DNA of 64,000 nt, taken from NCBI GenBank assembly GCA_905480395.1, contig CAJQQE010000002.1, positions 62,001 through 126,000 of the forward strand, in the 5' to 3' direction. This document shows, in pieces, positions 36,804 to 46,594 of this stretch (the first letter of the stretch is position 1; the number at the start of each line of letters is the position of its first letter). The translations under genes and the position numbers were made by a program. The DNA comes from an uncultured Phycisphaerales bacterium (GTDB lineage: Bacteria > Planctomycetota > Phycisphaerae > Phycisphaerales > SM1A02). A model generated the notes under the pieces. That model saw only the letters and a program-made list of their open reading frames with translations, had not been told where the DNA came from and did no database searches.

Positions 36804-38492
36804 TCAAGCCCCGAAATCATCGACATCTTGAGTGGCCCGAAGTACTTCCTCCGGTGTCGTAAGTCCCTCAATCGCCTTCCGGATGCCATCTTCTCGCATC
36901 GAGACAAAATCGTCGCCAAGCGTCTTCCGGAGTTCCATCAAGGATCGGCCTTCCGAGATTCCGCCGCGGAGGGGTGTAGAGATTCGAACCAATTCATAGA
37001 ACCCGATCCGCCCACGGAATCCAGTGTTGGAGCATTTCTCGCACCCCGTTCCGATGGAAATCTTTCCCTCGAACCGGCTGGATTCTTCAGGGGGAAGCCG
37101 ATGCATCAGATCCTCGGTCATCGGAACTTCGGTTCGGCAGTGATTACAGATACGTCGGCCGAGTCGCTGGGCGAGGATGCCCTCAAGCACCGATGCGACA
37201 AGGTACGGTTCGGCACCCATGTCGATCATTCGGCCCACCGATGAGATGGCGTCGTTGGTATGCAGCGTTGAGAACACAAGGTGACCGGTGAGTGCCGATC
37301 GAATCACGATGTCGACCGTCTCTGCATCGCGGATTTCACCGACGAAGATCACGTCGGGATCTTGACGGAGGATCGAGCGAAGGCCGGAGGCGAAAGTCAG
37401 GCCTCGCTTTGGATTCACCGGGATCTGGTTGATGCCACTGAGTTCGTACTCGACGGGATCTTCAATCGTGATGATTTTCTTGCGCGGGTCGTAGAGTTTG
37501 CTGAGCCCGGCGTACAGGCTTGTCGTCTTGCCCGAACCGGTCGGTCCGGTGACCAGAACCAGCCCGTGGGGTTTCGCGATCAACTGGTCCATCGTTTTTC
37601 GATCTCGCTCGGCCATACCGAGACTCTTGAGATCGAGCGGGAGTGACGATTTGTCGAGGATTCTCATGACCACCGATTCGCCGTAGAGCGTCGGCACGGT
37701 TGAGACTCGGATATCTACTTTTCGGCCTTCGAATCGCAGCGAAATGTGGCCGTCTTGGGGGATATATCGCTCTGCGATATTCATGTGGGCCATGATCTTG
37801 ATTCGGCCCACCAGTGCGGCCTGAAGGTGCTTCGGCGGCGAGGGTTGTTCCCGGAGGACACCATCAATCCGGTACTTCACCTTGAGCTCGTCTTCGAACG
37901 GTTCGACGTGAACATCACTGGTGCGCGACTGAATCGCTTCCAAGAGCACCAGATTGACCAAGTTGATGAGCGAGGGCTGCTCGGCCATCTGATGGACGTC
38001 GTCAGCTTCGATGGCGTCTAGATTGTGCTCGTTCTCACTGGAGACCCCATCATCGGCGGCGAGGCTCTCGGCCATCCTTGCCGCAGTCGTCCCGTAGGCG
38101 GCTTTCATCAGTTCCGCAAAGGACGGGGCTTCGAGGCCCACTCGGCCGACTTCTCGTGATGTTCGAATCGCGACCTCATCCACTGCTTCCGTATCGAGCG
38201 GGTTGAGCATGGCGATTCGAATAGCGCCGCGATCCATCGAGATCGGCACCACTCGGAGACGAACCGCCACTTCTGGAGGGAGGAGCGCCGCAGCGTCTGT
38301 GTCGAGGTCTGGAATACCATCGAAGACCTCGATACCGAGGAGTCGAAGTCGCTCCAGATCCACGCCATCCCCAGGCTCCGATGCAGGTTCACCGGGAACC
38401 TCCAGCGTAATCTCAGGAGTCGCGATCTCGGTGTCACCACCAAAATCAACGGGGTTCTTGAACCGTGTTTCTTCGCCGATTTGCTCGCTCAC
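36804..38492 (-). CDS. gspE: Type II secretion ATPase GspE
   Basis: A 562-residue secretion ATPase. The N-terminal GspE-N/MshEN region (about 45-135) should bind GspL. The core ATPase has Walker A GPTGSGKTTS at 316-325, Asp box ITIEDPVEYEL at 341-351, Walker B DVIFVGEIRDAET at 380-392 and His box GHLVFSTLHT at 403-412. A tetracysteine zinc motif, Cys449/452 and Cys484/487, confirms the GspE/PilB type rather than PilT. The GTG start has AAGG five bases upstream. It is the first core gene of the operon. Confidence 0.96.
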   Translation of the reverse strand: MSEQIGEETRFKNPVDFGGDTEIATPEITLEVPGEPASEPGDGVDLERLRLLGIEVFDGIPDLDTDAAALLPPEVAVRLRVVPISMDRGAIRIAMLNPLDTEAVDEVAIRTSREVGRVGLEAPSFAELMKAAYGTTAARMAESLAADDGVSSENEHNLDAIEADDVHQMAEQPSLINLVNLVLLEAIQSRTSDVHVEPFEDELKVKYRIDGVLREQPSPPKHLQAALVGRIKIMAHMNIAERYIPQDGHISLRFEGRKVDIRVSTVPTLYGESVVMRILDKSSLPLDLKSLGMAERDRKTMDQLIAKPHGLVLVTGPTGSGKTTSLYAGLSKLYDPRKKIITIEDPVEYELSGINQIPVNPKRGLTFASGLRSILRQDPDVIFVGEIRDAETVDIVIRSALTGHLVFSTLHTNDAISSVGRMIDMGAEPYLVASVLEGILAQRLGRRICNHCRTEVPMTEDLMHRLPPEESSRFEGKISIGTGCEKCSNTGFRGRIGFYELVRISTPLRGGISEGRSLMELRKTLGDDFVSMREDGIRKAIEGLTTPEEVLRATQDVDDFGA

Positions 38493-38562
38493 GATGGCCT
38501 TGCTTCAATGCGTCCCGCAGAGATCGTTGATCGACTGCGAGAAAAGGTTGTCTGGAACTGCA

Positions 38563-39948
38563 TCAGTCGCGGTCGCCACTCTTGCCGCTTTTGCCAGACC
38601 CCGTGGGATCAAGGGAACTCGCGCCGCCGGATCTGCTTCCCTCTTTGCTTGCGCCGCCGGGGCTCTTGAACATCGGTCGATTCTGATTGTTCTTGCCTGG
38701 TGCCAGCGTTCGGGTCTTTTGTTTCGCGATCCCGTTCTCGTCAAGTTCAACACCATCGAGCACTGGAACTCGGTTTGACTTTGATCCGTTTCCAGGAATG
38801 CCCGCCGTTTGTTCCGGGCTGAGAATCGCAAGAATCCGACGTCGGGTCTCCTCCACGAGGTCGTTCTTCTCCGCAATGAGTCGATCGGCGACGCTGGTGA
38901 TTCGATCAATTGCCTTCCCATTGCGACGGTCAATCATCCGTTGAACTTTTTCGCGGGATTCACCGGGTTCGTGAGTCCGGTAGGCCTCGACGATTTTCAG
39001 CTCGAGGTTCTCGAGTCGAAGCAAGAAATCGGCCTCGATGTCGTCGAGTTGGGTTACCTGGGTTTCGCTCAGGTCAGTGAGGCTACGGATCGACTCGATG
39101 AGACGGGGGATCGGCGTCGGTCGGAAAGCTCGCGGATAACCCTCGAGGAGGGCCGCACGGCGGAATTTCTCGCCTAATTCGGGGGGAAGCGCGGTCGAAA
39201 TTTTCTCGATGTGTTCATCTTGGACACGTCGTACGAACACCCTCGCGGTCATGATCTGGTCAGTGGCGCGAAGCCCTCCTTCGAAGTCCATGGCGGCCAT
39301 GGCATCCTTGATTTGTTCTTGAAGCGATGCGATCTTCGCTGCCCGCATCGAGAGCGCTGAATCGAGCGACAACTCGTATTCGACGAGGAGCGGATCGAGG
39401 CTTTCCTCAATCTCGTATGGGAAACGCATCGTGCGAATGAGGGTGTAGAGGTCCACCGACTCGCCCATCAATTCACCCTTCGGGAGTTCTTTCTCCCGGC
39501 GGATGGTTCGTTCGAATCGAGGCCAGCGAGAAATCTGGTCGCCAGTAAGTTGCGCCCTGACATTGTTGAGGAAGAGGGCTCCCAACGCGGTCCGCTCTGT
39601 GTCCCAATCTTCGAGCGGTTCCAGAATCAGTTCCATCACGGTGTCGGGACGGGCGTTGCCAATTCGGCCCTGAAGCGCCCGCATCTTGTTCTTGACATCG
39701 TCAACCCCGGACTCGAAGGAGATCATGTAGTCCTGCAGAAGGACCTCGACGATGGGCCGTTGCCAGTTTTCGAGCTTCAGGATTTCCACGAAGAGAGGCA
39801 TGTCTCGATCGAGGAATTCAGGCCGAAACGAATCGGCAAAACCGGCTTGCGCGCCGAACTGGGCCTGGGCCGGTGCCGCGATCGAGAATGCCGATCCAGC
39901 GGAGATGACAGCAGTGAGGAGATAGGTCTTGAATCTTCGGAACGGCAT
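38563..39948 (-). CDS. Secreted helical protein, family shared with 59018-60775
   Basis: A 461-residue exported protein of unknown function. The signal peptide (MPFRRFKTYLLTAVISAGSA...) is cleaved near AQAQ30. The rest is largely helical, with coiled-coil-like stretches such as LSMRAAKIASLQEQIKDAM. Near residue 41 it has FRPEFLDRDMPLFVEILKL, followed by PIVEVLLQDYMISFES. The same motif occurs in the 59018 protein, and both end their helical region with a similar LGVL/AILSP segment. Segments such as LTDLSETQVTQLDDI and ILSPEQTAGIP recall Spy/CpxP-like heavy-metal sensors but are far longer. It is 70 bases upstream of gspE and is probably the operon's first gene. An open frame to 40086 precedes the real start. 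Confidence 0.7.
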   Translation of the reverse strand: MPFRRFKTYLLTAVISAGSAFSIAAPAQAQFGAQAGFADSFRPEFLDRDMPLFVEILKLENWQRPIVEVLLQDYMISFESGVDDVKNKMRALQGRIGNARPDTVMELILEPLEDWDTERTALGALFLNNVRAQLTGDQISRWPRFERTIRREKELPKGELMGESVDLYTLIRTMRFPYEIEESLDPLLVEYELSLDSALSMRAAKIASLQEQIKDAMAAMDFEGGLRATDQIMTARVFVRRVQDEHIEKISTALPPELGEKFRRAALLEGYPRAFRPTPIPRLIESIRSLTDLSETQVTQLDDIEADFLLRLENLELKIVEAYRTHEPGESREKVQRMIDRRNGKAIDRITSVADRLIAEKNDLVEETRRRILAILSPEQTAGIPGNGSKSNRVPVLDGVELDENGIAKQKTRTLAPGKNNQNRPMFKSPGGASKEGSRSGGASSLDPTGSGKSGKSGDRD

Positions 39949-40184
39949 GGTTCTGGAACTCCTGACGAGAACAGGCTTGAGACACTCTGGCAAGCACGAC
40001 AGGGCCTGCAGGGTGCCATCGATCGGAGGATCTTGGTCCTCGAGAAGAGGAACGCGGGAGCGGAGAGAATATGGCACGAAGGACACATGAATCCGGGGTT
40101 GCGGCCGGATTCTGGACTGAGAACCCTAGTTTTTAATCACTTGGGGGACCTAGCGCGGTCACAAAGCCAGAATTTTGAGTTTGC

Positions 40185-40883
40185 CTACCCGGGGCGGACT
40201 GTTCTCTGCTCGATTCGCTTCTCGGACCCCGTGACCACAATCCGGTCCACGTAGACGCCAGGCGTGTGGATCCCGTCCGGATCAAGTTGGCCGATCTCGA
40301 CGAGCTCTTCGACCTCGACCACGGTGTGCTTCCCACAAGCAGCCACCATCGGATTGAAGTTTCTCGCGGTCCGACGGAAGACCAGATTGCCACTTCGATC
40401 GGCCTTCCACGCTTTTACGAGGGACAGATCAGCTCGGATTCCCCGCTCCATGACATACGTTTCGCCATCGAAGTCTCGAGTCTCCTTTCCCTCGGCGACG
40501 AGGGTTCCGACTCCGGTCTTGGTAAAGAAAGCGGGGATTCCCGCGCCGCCAGCCCGCATTCGCTCGGCCAGTGTCCCCTGGGGGTTGAATTCAACTTCCA
40601 ATTCGCCGGCCATGAACTGCCGCTCAAACTCGGCGTTCTCACCGACGTAGCTCGATACCATCTTGCGGATCTGCCTCGTCTTGAGGAGCAGGCCAAGGCC
40701 CCAGTCGTCTACGCCAGCATTGTTGCTGACGGCGACCAGATCACGAACCCCGGTGTCTCGGAGGGCCGTGATCAACTGCTCAGGGATACCACAGAGTCCA
40801 AAGCCACCCACCGCGACCGTGATGCCAGCTTCTACGAGATCCGCGAGTGCCGCGGACGGTGAATCGAAGACCTTGTCGAGCAT
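40185..40883 (-). CDS. 3-oxoacid CoA-transferase subunit A
   Basis: A 232-residue class I CoA-transferase alpha subunit. The signature [16 protein letters not shown] appears at 24-39. [14 protein letters not shown] and [17 protein letters not shown] are further matches. The enzyme moves CoA from succinyl-CoA to acetoacetate or a similar acid. In this family the catalytic glutamate is on subunit B, which normally lies next door, but no B subunit is encoded on either side here. It may pair with a product encoded elsewhere. The gene is intact and full length. Confidence 0.87.
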   Translation of the reverse strand: MLDKVFDSPSAALADLVEAGITVAVGGFGLCGIPEQLITALRDTGVRDLVAVSNNAGVDDWGLGLLLKTRQIRKMVSSYVGENAEFERQFMAGELEVEFNPQGTLAERMRAGGAGIPAFFTKTGVGTLVAEGKETRDFDGETYVMERGIRADLSLVKAWKADRSGNLVFRRTARNFNPMVAACGKHTVVEVEELVEIGQLDPDGIHTPGVYVDRIVVTGSEKRIEQRTVRPG

Positions 40884-41036
40884 GGCGGCATCCTTCCACT
40901 GAACATCATCGAAACCCGTTCCAGTTTGGCTTCGATGCGGTTTTAACGGCCGTAGAGTGTACCCCTTCCCCGGTATCCTCGGACTCGCGAATCTCCCCTC
41001 GATCGTCCATGCATCCCCTTAGCGGGTCGGAATCTC

Positions 41037-42302
41037 TTGACCTCAGCTCAGCAACCCTCAAAGAACGAAGTCGAAGGGCCTCGCATCCGGAATCGCCAGC
41101 CAGGTGACGTTTTGGTCATCGGACTGCTTCTGGTTCTCACGGCCCTTCCGGATGCCATGGTCGTTCCGATTCTTGAGGAACTTCTGGTTGTTCGGTACGA
41201 CGTCGATCCAGGCTTGTCGCATGCGTTTATCTCGATCAATCTGGTTGGTGGACTGTGCGCGCTGCCGCTTCTTCGGGTCGCGATGCGACGCGGTCGACCG
41301 ATTCTGGCGGTCGCGATCGCCGCGGTTGCCGACGCGGCGCTCCTCGCGGCGATGTGGCTCCCGATTGGATTCGGTCCGACGATCTTGCTGCGTGCCGTGG
41401 AAGGCGCGGCGGATGTCATGGTTTTCGCCGTGGTTTTCGATCTCATCGGGCAGGCCGGCCGGCGGCGGGGGGCCGGGCTCCGTTTCGGATTTGGGGCGGC
41501 ACTCTTGAGCATGGCGCTGGGTGGAGGCGCGATTCTTGGCGGACAACTTGCGGGAGATTCGGGGTCCGAGGATGCTGCTCGGACGGTCTACCTCGTTGGT
41601 GCGGCGGCGTGTCTGATGGCCGGCATCATCGCATTCGCCTGTCGAAATCGACTTCGACGGCTCGAGGGAATCGCCGCGGTTTCGACCGAAGAGGAATCAA
41701 AACCAGAACCGACTCAGAAGGCCAAAGCGCCGCTCTGGCCGCTGATGCTGATGGCGGGCGCCGATCGGGCCGCCGGTGGACTGCTCACTGGAACGCTCGG
41801 GCTCTTCTTGGCGGAAGCCGTTGGTTTGGAGCCTTCCCTTCGCGGGGGATTGATCGGATCGGTGCTTTTACTCATGGGGCTGGGGGCGATCCCTGCAGGT
41901 TGGATCTCCGATCGGTTCGGTGATCTGTTCGTGCGGGCCGTCGGAGGGGTCACGTTCGCGATCGGGCTTTTTGTTCTCCCCATGGCGGCCAGCGATCTGT
42001 CGAGCCTCTCTGCCACCATGTTGCTCCTTGGCGTCGGGGGCGCAACGTTGCTCCCGACGTCACTCGCACTCCTCGATCGGCTTCATGGTGGACTCGTCGG
42101 CATGGGGGGATTTCGTGCTGCTGGGGACATCGGTTTCTTGCTTGGCGTTTCAGTCGCCGGTCTCCTGATCCACATGCTTGGAGACGGTGAAGGTTCAAGC
42201 TTCGGATACGCGAGTGTCATTGCCGGGTTTGCGATCATGCATCTCTGCTGTACCGCCCTCGTGATCCCACTGCTGGCACGACACGATCGTCGCTCGATTT
42301 GA
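41037..42302 (+). CDS. MFS transporter
   Basis: A 421-residue major facilitator with about 12 hydrophobic segments, e.g. VLVIGLLLVLTALPDAMVV, AVAIAAVADAALLAAMWLPI and SLSATMLLLGVGGATLLPTS. A basic loop (RVAMRRGRP) between segments 2 and 3 sits where the MFS motif A lies, and a cytoplasmic loop near 210-230 is charged. No signature fixes the substrate; efflux of a small molecule is a fair guess. The start is a TTG with GGAA upstream; no ATG lies at a sensible place. It is convergent with the sigma-factor gene. Confidence 0.83.
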   Translation: MTSAQQPSKNEVEGPRIRNRQPGDVLVIGLLLVLTALPDAMVVPILEELLVVRYDVDPGLSHAFISINLVGGLCALPLLRVAMRRGRPILAVAIAAVADAALLAAMWLPIGFGPTILLRAVEGAADVMVFAVVFDLIGQAGRRRGAGLRFGFGAALLSMALGGGAILGGQLAGDSGSEDAARTVYLVGAAACLMAGIIAFACRNRLRRLEGIAAVSTEEESKPEPTQKAKAPLWPLMLMAGADRAAGGLLTGTLGLFLAEAVGLEPSLRGGLIGSVLLLMGLGAIPAGWISDRFGDLFVRAVGGVTFAIGLFVLPMAASDLSSLSATMLLLGVGGATLLPTSLALLDRLHGGLVGMGGFRAAGDIGFLLGVSVAGLLIHMLGDGEGSSFGYASVIAGFAIMHLCCTALVIPLLARHDRRSI

Positions 42303-42315
42303 GCGATAAACAAGC

Positions 42316-42350
42316 CGCCCCGCATCATCATCAAATGGAGATACGGGGCG
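42316..42350. terminator. Possible bidirectional terminator
   Basis: A 7-base stem (cgccccg with cggggcg) encloses a 21-base loop between convergent genes. On the minus strand it is followed by a T-rich stretch (gcttgtttatcg). It could end both transcripts; the long loop lowers confidence. Confidence 0.4.
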
Positions 42351-42384
42351 ACTGGAATGGAGGGTCAAATCTGTTTCGGAACGC

Positions 42385-43479
42385 TCAGTTGTCCCGGGGC
42401 CGTTTAAACTCTTCCGGACTTTGCAGTTCCTCGATAGTTGAGCGCAGTTTTTCAAGTGCCTTGTTCTGGATTTGACGGACCCGCTCTTTGGTGACGCCGA
42501 TGATTTGCCCCACCTGCTCGAGTGTCAGGGTCGGCGCCTGGCTTGGGGCGCCGATTCCGAACCGATGCCCGATGACGGTTTGTTCCACCAACGTGAGATC
42601 AGCTTCGTTGGTATCCATAAGATGCCGGACTTCTGCGGCGGAGTCGGCGATGAATTCAGCCCGTCGGGTCTCGAGATGATCCGATCGTTCAAAGGCAGGG
42701 TCGAAGTCGGTGATGAATCGCTGACGATGACGAGTGCTCTTCATGCCGTGCCGACTGAAGGCTTTGAGGATGGCGCGACATGCATAGGTGCTGAATTTGA
42801 AGCCCCGTTCGCAGTCAAACTTATCGACCGACCTCATGAGCGCCATGTTTCCTTCGCTCACGAGATCGGCGAATTCGCCGTCCATGATGCGGATGCGTTT
42901 GGCCATCGCGAGTACCAGTGCGAGGTTGGTTTCGGCAATCTGCTCTCGGAAGCCGGCCGCGATTGTGTGCCACTGCAGGAGGTCGCGGGCTTGCGCGAGA
43001 TCGGGGCGGCCACTTCCAATTTTGATCTGGACCGCTCGCATGCGAAAGCGGGCGTAGTTGAATTTGAGGAAGAGGATTCGCTCCTGGGCTCCCGTGAGCA
43101 AGACCGACTTGCCGCTTCGCGGGGCATCCGTTCGGCTTCGAGTGGGAATGAGGTCGTCCATCAGCGGGCGGTACCACGTGACGTCAGGTCGTTCCACTTC
43201 GTCGAGCCCGAAGATCGTTCTTTCCGCATCTTCGTGCTGGAAGATGGGCGCATCGGTGAAGTCAATTTCCTTCTCAAGGAGTCTGCCGAGGAAGTGCTCC
43301 TCCCTCCGAGAAAGTTGACGGAGGTCTTTGGTGGCGGATCGTCTACCCGCCCGGGTTCCGTCGCTGGGCTTTCCGCGAGGGCTGGTGAGACCTGGTCCGG
43401 ATGTTCTGGCTCTGGACCGGGCTCGTTCCAGGGGCGAGTTCCGTCCGATCAATGAAATAGTGTCTTGAGTTCGTGGCAT
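42385..43479 (-). CDS. Divergent sigma-70 family RNA polymerase sigma factor
   Basis: A 364-residue sigma factor. Residues 1-125 are a charged, non-conserved extension. Region 2 spans about 180-245 and contains DLVSEGNMALMRSVDKFDCERGFKFSTYA; the -10-reading part reads ACRAILKAFSRHG instead of the usual WWIRQAI. Region 3 is short. Region 4 (about 293-350) has a clear helix-turn-helix with LTLEQVGQIIGVTKERVRQI. It is therefore neither a standard housekeeping factor nor an ECF factor; an alternative group 2/3-like factor is likely. The start at 43479 is the first ATG; a GTG at 43557 would add 26 residues. No anti-sigma factor is adjacent. Confidence 0.82.
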   Translation of the reverse strand: MPRTQDTISLIGRNSPLERARSRARTSGPGLTSPRGKPSDGTRAGRRSATKDLRQLSRREEHFLGRLLEKEIDFTDAPIFQHEDAERTIFGLDEVERPDVTWYRPLMDDLIPTRSRTDAPRSGKSVLLTGAQERILFLKFNYARFRMRAVQIKIGSGRPDLAQARDLLQWHTIAAGFREQIAETNLALVLAMAKRIRIMDGEFADLVSEGNMALMRSVDKFDCERGFKFSTYACRAILKAFSRHGMKSTRHRQRFITDFDPAFERSDHLETRRAEFIADSAAEVRHLMDTNEADLTLVEQTVIGHRFGIGAPSQAPTLTLEQVGQIIGVTKERVRQIQNKALEKLRSTIEELQSPEEFKRPRDN

Positions 43480-43832
43480 GGTCTTGTGATCTCGGTCCTG
43501 ACGACCTGAGCCCCCCGTGTGTTGTGCCACCTCTTGGAATCCGACGCGAACACTCACGTCGATGACCCGTCGAAACTCCTCCGTTCACCCTGATCGGAGT
43601 GGCGGGTCGTGCAAGGTGACGACCTGTTGGCCGCACTCTTCGTACGCTTCGCCGCCTCGTCTGGTTCGGATTCTTCTCTGGCGTCTCTCTTCGATATTCG
43701 CACTCTTGGCTCGCTCGGTTGCACCGTGATGTTGGGGCTGAGGACCGAGAACAGGCGGTGATGGTCGGAATACGGCTTCATCCATGCCAGAACCCTTGGT
43801 CGTTCCGAAGGGCGAGATTTCCAGAACGACAA
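43480..43832. other. Non-coding stretch upstream of the sigma factor gene
   Basis: About 350 bases between the sigma-factor start and the ndk terminator. Short open frames here lack family features and overlap the terminator, so I see no gene. It should contain the promoter for the sigma-factor gene, but no strong promoter or operator could be picked out by eye. Confidence 0.4.
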
Positions 43833-43870
43833 AAAGAGACAGGCCGATCAACGTGATTCGTTGATCGGCC
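43833..43870 (-). terminator. Rho-independent terminator of ndk
   Basis: A perfect 12-base stem (43842-43853 with 43859-43870) with a 5-base loop. On the minus strand the T-rich tail tgtctctttttg follows. It lies 46 bases after the ndk stop. This is the clearest terminator in the window. Confidence 0.85.
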
Positions 43871-43916
43871 CCGCCTCGTTCATTTGGATTTCGGCCGCTT
43901 TTTCACGGCCGTTGGC

Positions 43917-44387
43917 TCATTCGGGACTGCCAGAGGACATGTCGTAGACCCAAGCATCGCCGGGCCGCGCCCAATCAAGAACCTCGCCGTCGCTGAAGAA
44001 CAACCCGAGCTCACGACTGGCGGCGTCCGGGCTGTCGCTGCCGTGGATGAGATTGAACGAGCTCGAGACCCCGAAATCACCTCGAATCGTTCCCGCATCA
44101 GCCTTGAATCCAAAGGTCGCGCCCATCATTGAGCGGCAGATGGCAATGGCACCGTTGCCACGGAGGGCGAGGACGAGTACCGGGGAGGACGTCATGAATC
44201 CGACCAAGCCGGCGTAGAACGGGCGTTCCTTGTGATCGGCGTAGTGGGTCGCCGCCAGTTCATCGCTGATCTTCATGAACTTCGCGCCGACGACTTGAAG
44301 ACCCTTGTCTTCGAATCGGCTGATGATGCGTCCCATGAGACCCCGCTGAACGGCGTCGGGCTTCAAAATGATGAGGGTGGTTTCCAA
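43917..44387 (-). CDS. ndk: Nucleoside diphosphate kinase
   Basis: A 156-residue enzyme that phosphorylates nucleoside diphosphates from ATP. The active-site histidine is His115 in NLIHGSDSPDAASREL. METTLIILKPDAVQRGLMGRI and GTIRGDFGVS are family signatures. The frame is open further upstream, but the TTG at 44387 has GGAG seven bases before it and yields the normal N-terminus, so it decides the start. A slightly longer C-terminus (DWARPGDAWVYDMSSGSPE) is typical of some lineages. It is followed by a strong terminator. Confidence 0.95.
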   Translation of the reverse strand: METTLIILKPDAVQRGLMGRIISRFEDKGLQVVGAKFMKISDELAATHYADHKERPFYAGLVGFMTSSPVLVLALRGNGAIAICRSMMGATFGFKADAGTIRGDFGVSSSFNLIHGSDSPDAASRELGLFFSDGEVLDWARPGDAWVYDMSSGSPE

Positions 44388-44563
44388 TTGATATCTCCAC
44401 TGGCTTGCGAACGAGTCCGGAGGCCGATCCACTCCAGAGTGGAAATTCGGCAAGACCGCGGATCGGCCGCGGTGGGTGGGGGACGATAGCGGATAGAGTC
44501 CCGATCGGGGGGAAAGCCATTCGGATTCGTCGCTCGAGCCCGGAATCCGGTACTTTCTTAGTC

Positions 44564-44582
44564 AGGCGGCAGGAAGCCGCCT
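44564..44582. other. Hairpin before the topoisomerase VI genes
   Basis: A 7-base stem (aggcggc with gccgcct) with a 5-base loop about 50 bases upstream of the top6B start. It could be a leader structure or a weak attenuator; there is no T-run. Confidence 0.3.
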
Positions 44583-44631
44583 CGTCTCCGGGTACGCCCG
44601 CCTTCTCCACTGGCTGGTTCATCCCGTTCGG

Positions 44632-46560
44632 GTGAAGATCCGAGACCGCGTCGTGAGCAATGGAATGCCGAGCACTGTGACCCAACCAACCCCACCGAAG
44701 AAGTCCTCCGGCAAGATCGGGAGCCGCGCGACCGCCGAAGAAATGGCGTCGAAGCAGCGGGAGATCTCGGTCAGCGAGTTTTTCGCCAAGAACCGCCACT
44801 TGCTGGGCTTTGATAACCCTAGAAAAGCGCTTCTGACCACCGTGAAAGAGGCGGTCGACAATGCGCTCGATGCTTGCGAAGAGGGGGGGATTCTGCCCGA
44901 CATCTGCGTTGAACTCCTCCAAATCGCGGAAACCAGGTTCAAAGTCACAATTCGTGACAATGGTCCAGGCATCGTTCGGAAGCAGATTGAGAACATCTTC
45001 GGGAAGTTGCTATACGGATCGAAGTTCCATCGGATGAAGATGAGCCGGGGTCAGCAGGGGATCGGAATTTCCGCCGCCGGGATGTACGGGCTCATGACCA
45101 CCGGGAAGCCGGTTCTGATTATCTCGAAGACCAGCCGACGGAAACCGGCGCATGAGGTTCTTCTGAAGATGGACACCGCGCGGAATCGCGCCGAGGTGAT
45201 CAGCGAAACGGAGCACGCGGAGGATGACGTGCTCTTCGCCGAAGGCCATGGAACGCAGGTCACCATCGAGCTCGAAGGCCGGTATCAGAAGGGGCGGGCA
45301 TCCGTCGACGAATACCTCGAGCAAACGGCGATCGCGAATCCCCATGCTCGATTTACCTATGTAACCCCGGCCAACGAGCAGATTGAGTACCCGAGGGCGG
45401 TCGATGAACTCCCCCCGGAAGCGAAAGAGATCAAGCCGCATCCCAAAGGGATCGAACTTGGAACGCTCATCCAGATGCTGGAACGGACGGAACGCACGCA
45501 GTTGGGGGCATTCTTCAAGGAGGACTTCTGCCGGGTAGGGCCGAGGGTCGCCAAACAGATTTGCGCTCATGCTGATCTGACCGATCGCACTTGGATCAAG
45601 CAAGTGGGCCACACCCAAGCAGAGGCGCTCTACCAGGGAATCCAAGCGGCCAAGATCATGTCGCCGCCGACGGACTGTCTGGTGCCCATCGGCACCAAGG
45701 CGATGCTCGCCGGGCTTCTCAAAGAGGTACGAGCCGAGTTCTTCGCGGCGAGTACTCGGCCCGCCGCGGTCTATCGTGGCAATCCATTCCAGATCGAAGT
45801 TGGGATCGCCTATGGCGGAAATTTGCCGGGTGATGAACTTGGCCGGGTGATTCGCTTTGCCAATCGGGTGCCATTGCTCTATCAGCAGTCGGCATGCTGT
45901 TCATTCAAGGCGGTGATCGAAGCCGGATGGAGAAATTACGGACTCCAGCAAGCGCGTGGCAGCCTCCCCTCCGGACCGGTGGTGGTGATGATCCACATGG
46001 CAAGTACTTGGGTGCCTTTCACCAGCGAGTCAAAGGAAGCCATCGCCGACTACGACGAGATTCGCAAGGAAATGCGTTTGGCGCTCCAAGAGTGCGGTCG
46101 CAAACTTGGGACCTATCTTCGGCGCCGCCAAAAGATGCGACGGGAGTCCGAACGTCGCAATGTCTTCACTCGATATATCGGTGAAATCTCGATGGCCTGC
46201 CAACGGATCACGGGTTCTGACGCGGGTGGTATCCGGGACGCCCTCGAGGCGATCGCCAGTCGGAAGACCGCGGAGGCTGACCAGCAACTCGACGATGAGG
46301 GACGCGTGGTTGATGACGGCGGACGACTCGCCGTCGACGACTCAGTGATCATCATCGATGCAACCAAGGACGGCCCTGAGGCAGGGGTCGAAGCGGAGCA
46401 GGTCGCCGAGAGCCTCTTCGCGAGTGACTCGCCTCCGATGAAGACGCGAGGAAAGATCCTCAAGAAAGCCGGCAAGAAGACCGGCAAGAAGACCATCAAG
46501 AAAACGGGCAAGAAGGTCGGTCAGAAGAAACGAACCAACACCACCGGAAGCAACGGTTGA
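44632..46560 (+). CDS. top6B: DNA topoisomerase VI subunit B
   Basis: A 642-residue type IIB topoisomerase ATPase subunit. The GHKL Bergerat fold shows EAVDNALDAC (Glu73, Asn77), the ATP-binding DNGPGI at 109-114 and SRGQQGIGISAAGMYG at 138-153. A H2TH domain follows (about 275-350, LGAFFKEDFCRVGPRVAKQI), then the transducer domain (about 350-535). The last 30 residues are a lysine-rich tail of repeated KKTGKK units, absent from the usual protein. Topo VI changes DNA topology by a double-strand break and strand passage; it is typical of archaea and sporadic in bacteria. The start may be GTG 44632, GTG 44653 or ATG 44665. Subunit A follows after 34 bases. Confidence 0.93.
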   Translation: MKIRDRVVSNGMPSTVTQPTPPKKSSGKIGSRATAEEMASKQREISVSEFFAKNRHLLGFDNPRKALLTTVKEAVDNALDACEEGGILPDICVELLQIAETRFKVTIRDNGPGIVRKQIENIFGKLLYGSKFHRMKMSRGQQGIGISAAGMYGLMTTGKPVLIISKTSRRKPAHEVLLKMDTARNRAEVISETEHAEDDVLFAEGHGTQVTIELEGRYQKGRASVDEYLEQTAIANPHARFTYVTPANEQIEYPRAVDELPPEAKEIKPHPKGIELGTLIQMLERTERTQLGAFFKEDFCRVGPRVAKQICAHADLTDRTWIKQVGHTQAEALYQGIQAAKIMSPPTDCLVPIGTKAMLAGLLKEVRAEFFAASTRPAAVYRGNPFQIEVGIAYGGNLPGDELGRVIRFANRVPLLYQQSACCSFKAVIEAGWRNYGLQQARGSLPSGPVVVMIHMASTWVPFTSESKEAIADYDEIRKEMRLALQECGRKLGTYLRRRQKMRRESERRNVFTRYIGEISMACQRITGSDAGGIRDALEAIASRKTAEADQQLDDEGRVVDDGGRLAVDDSVIIIDATKDGPEAGVEAEQVAESLFASDSPPMKTRGKILKKAGKKTGKKTIKKTGKKVGQKKRTNTTGSNG

Positions 46561-46594
46561 GAATTCCGCGAATCAGCGGGGAGAGTCGAGTTCA

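Noticed and set aside
43585-43851. Short open frame between ndk and the sigma-factor gene
   Set aside because: Its start falls inside the ndk terminator and it has no family features.
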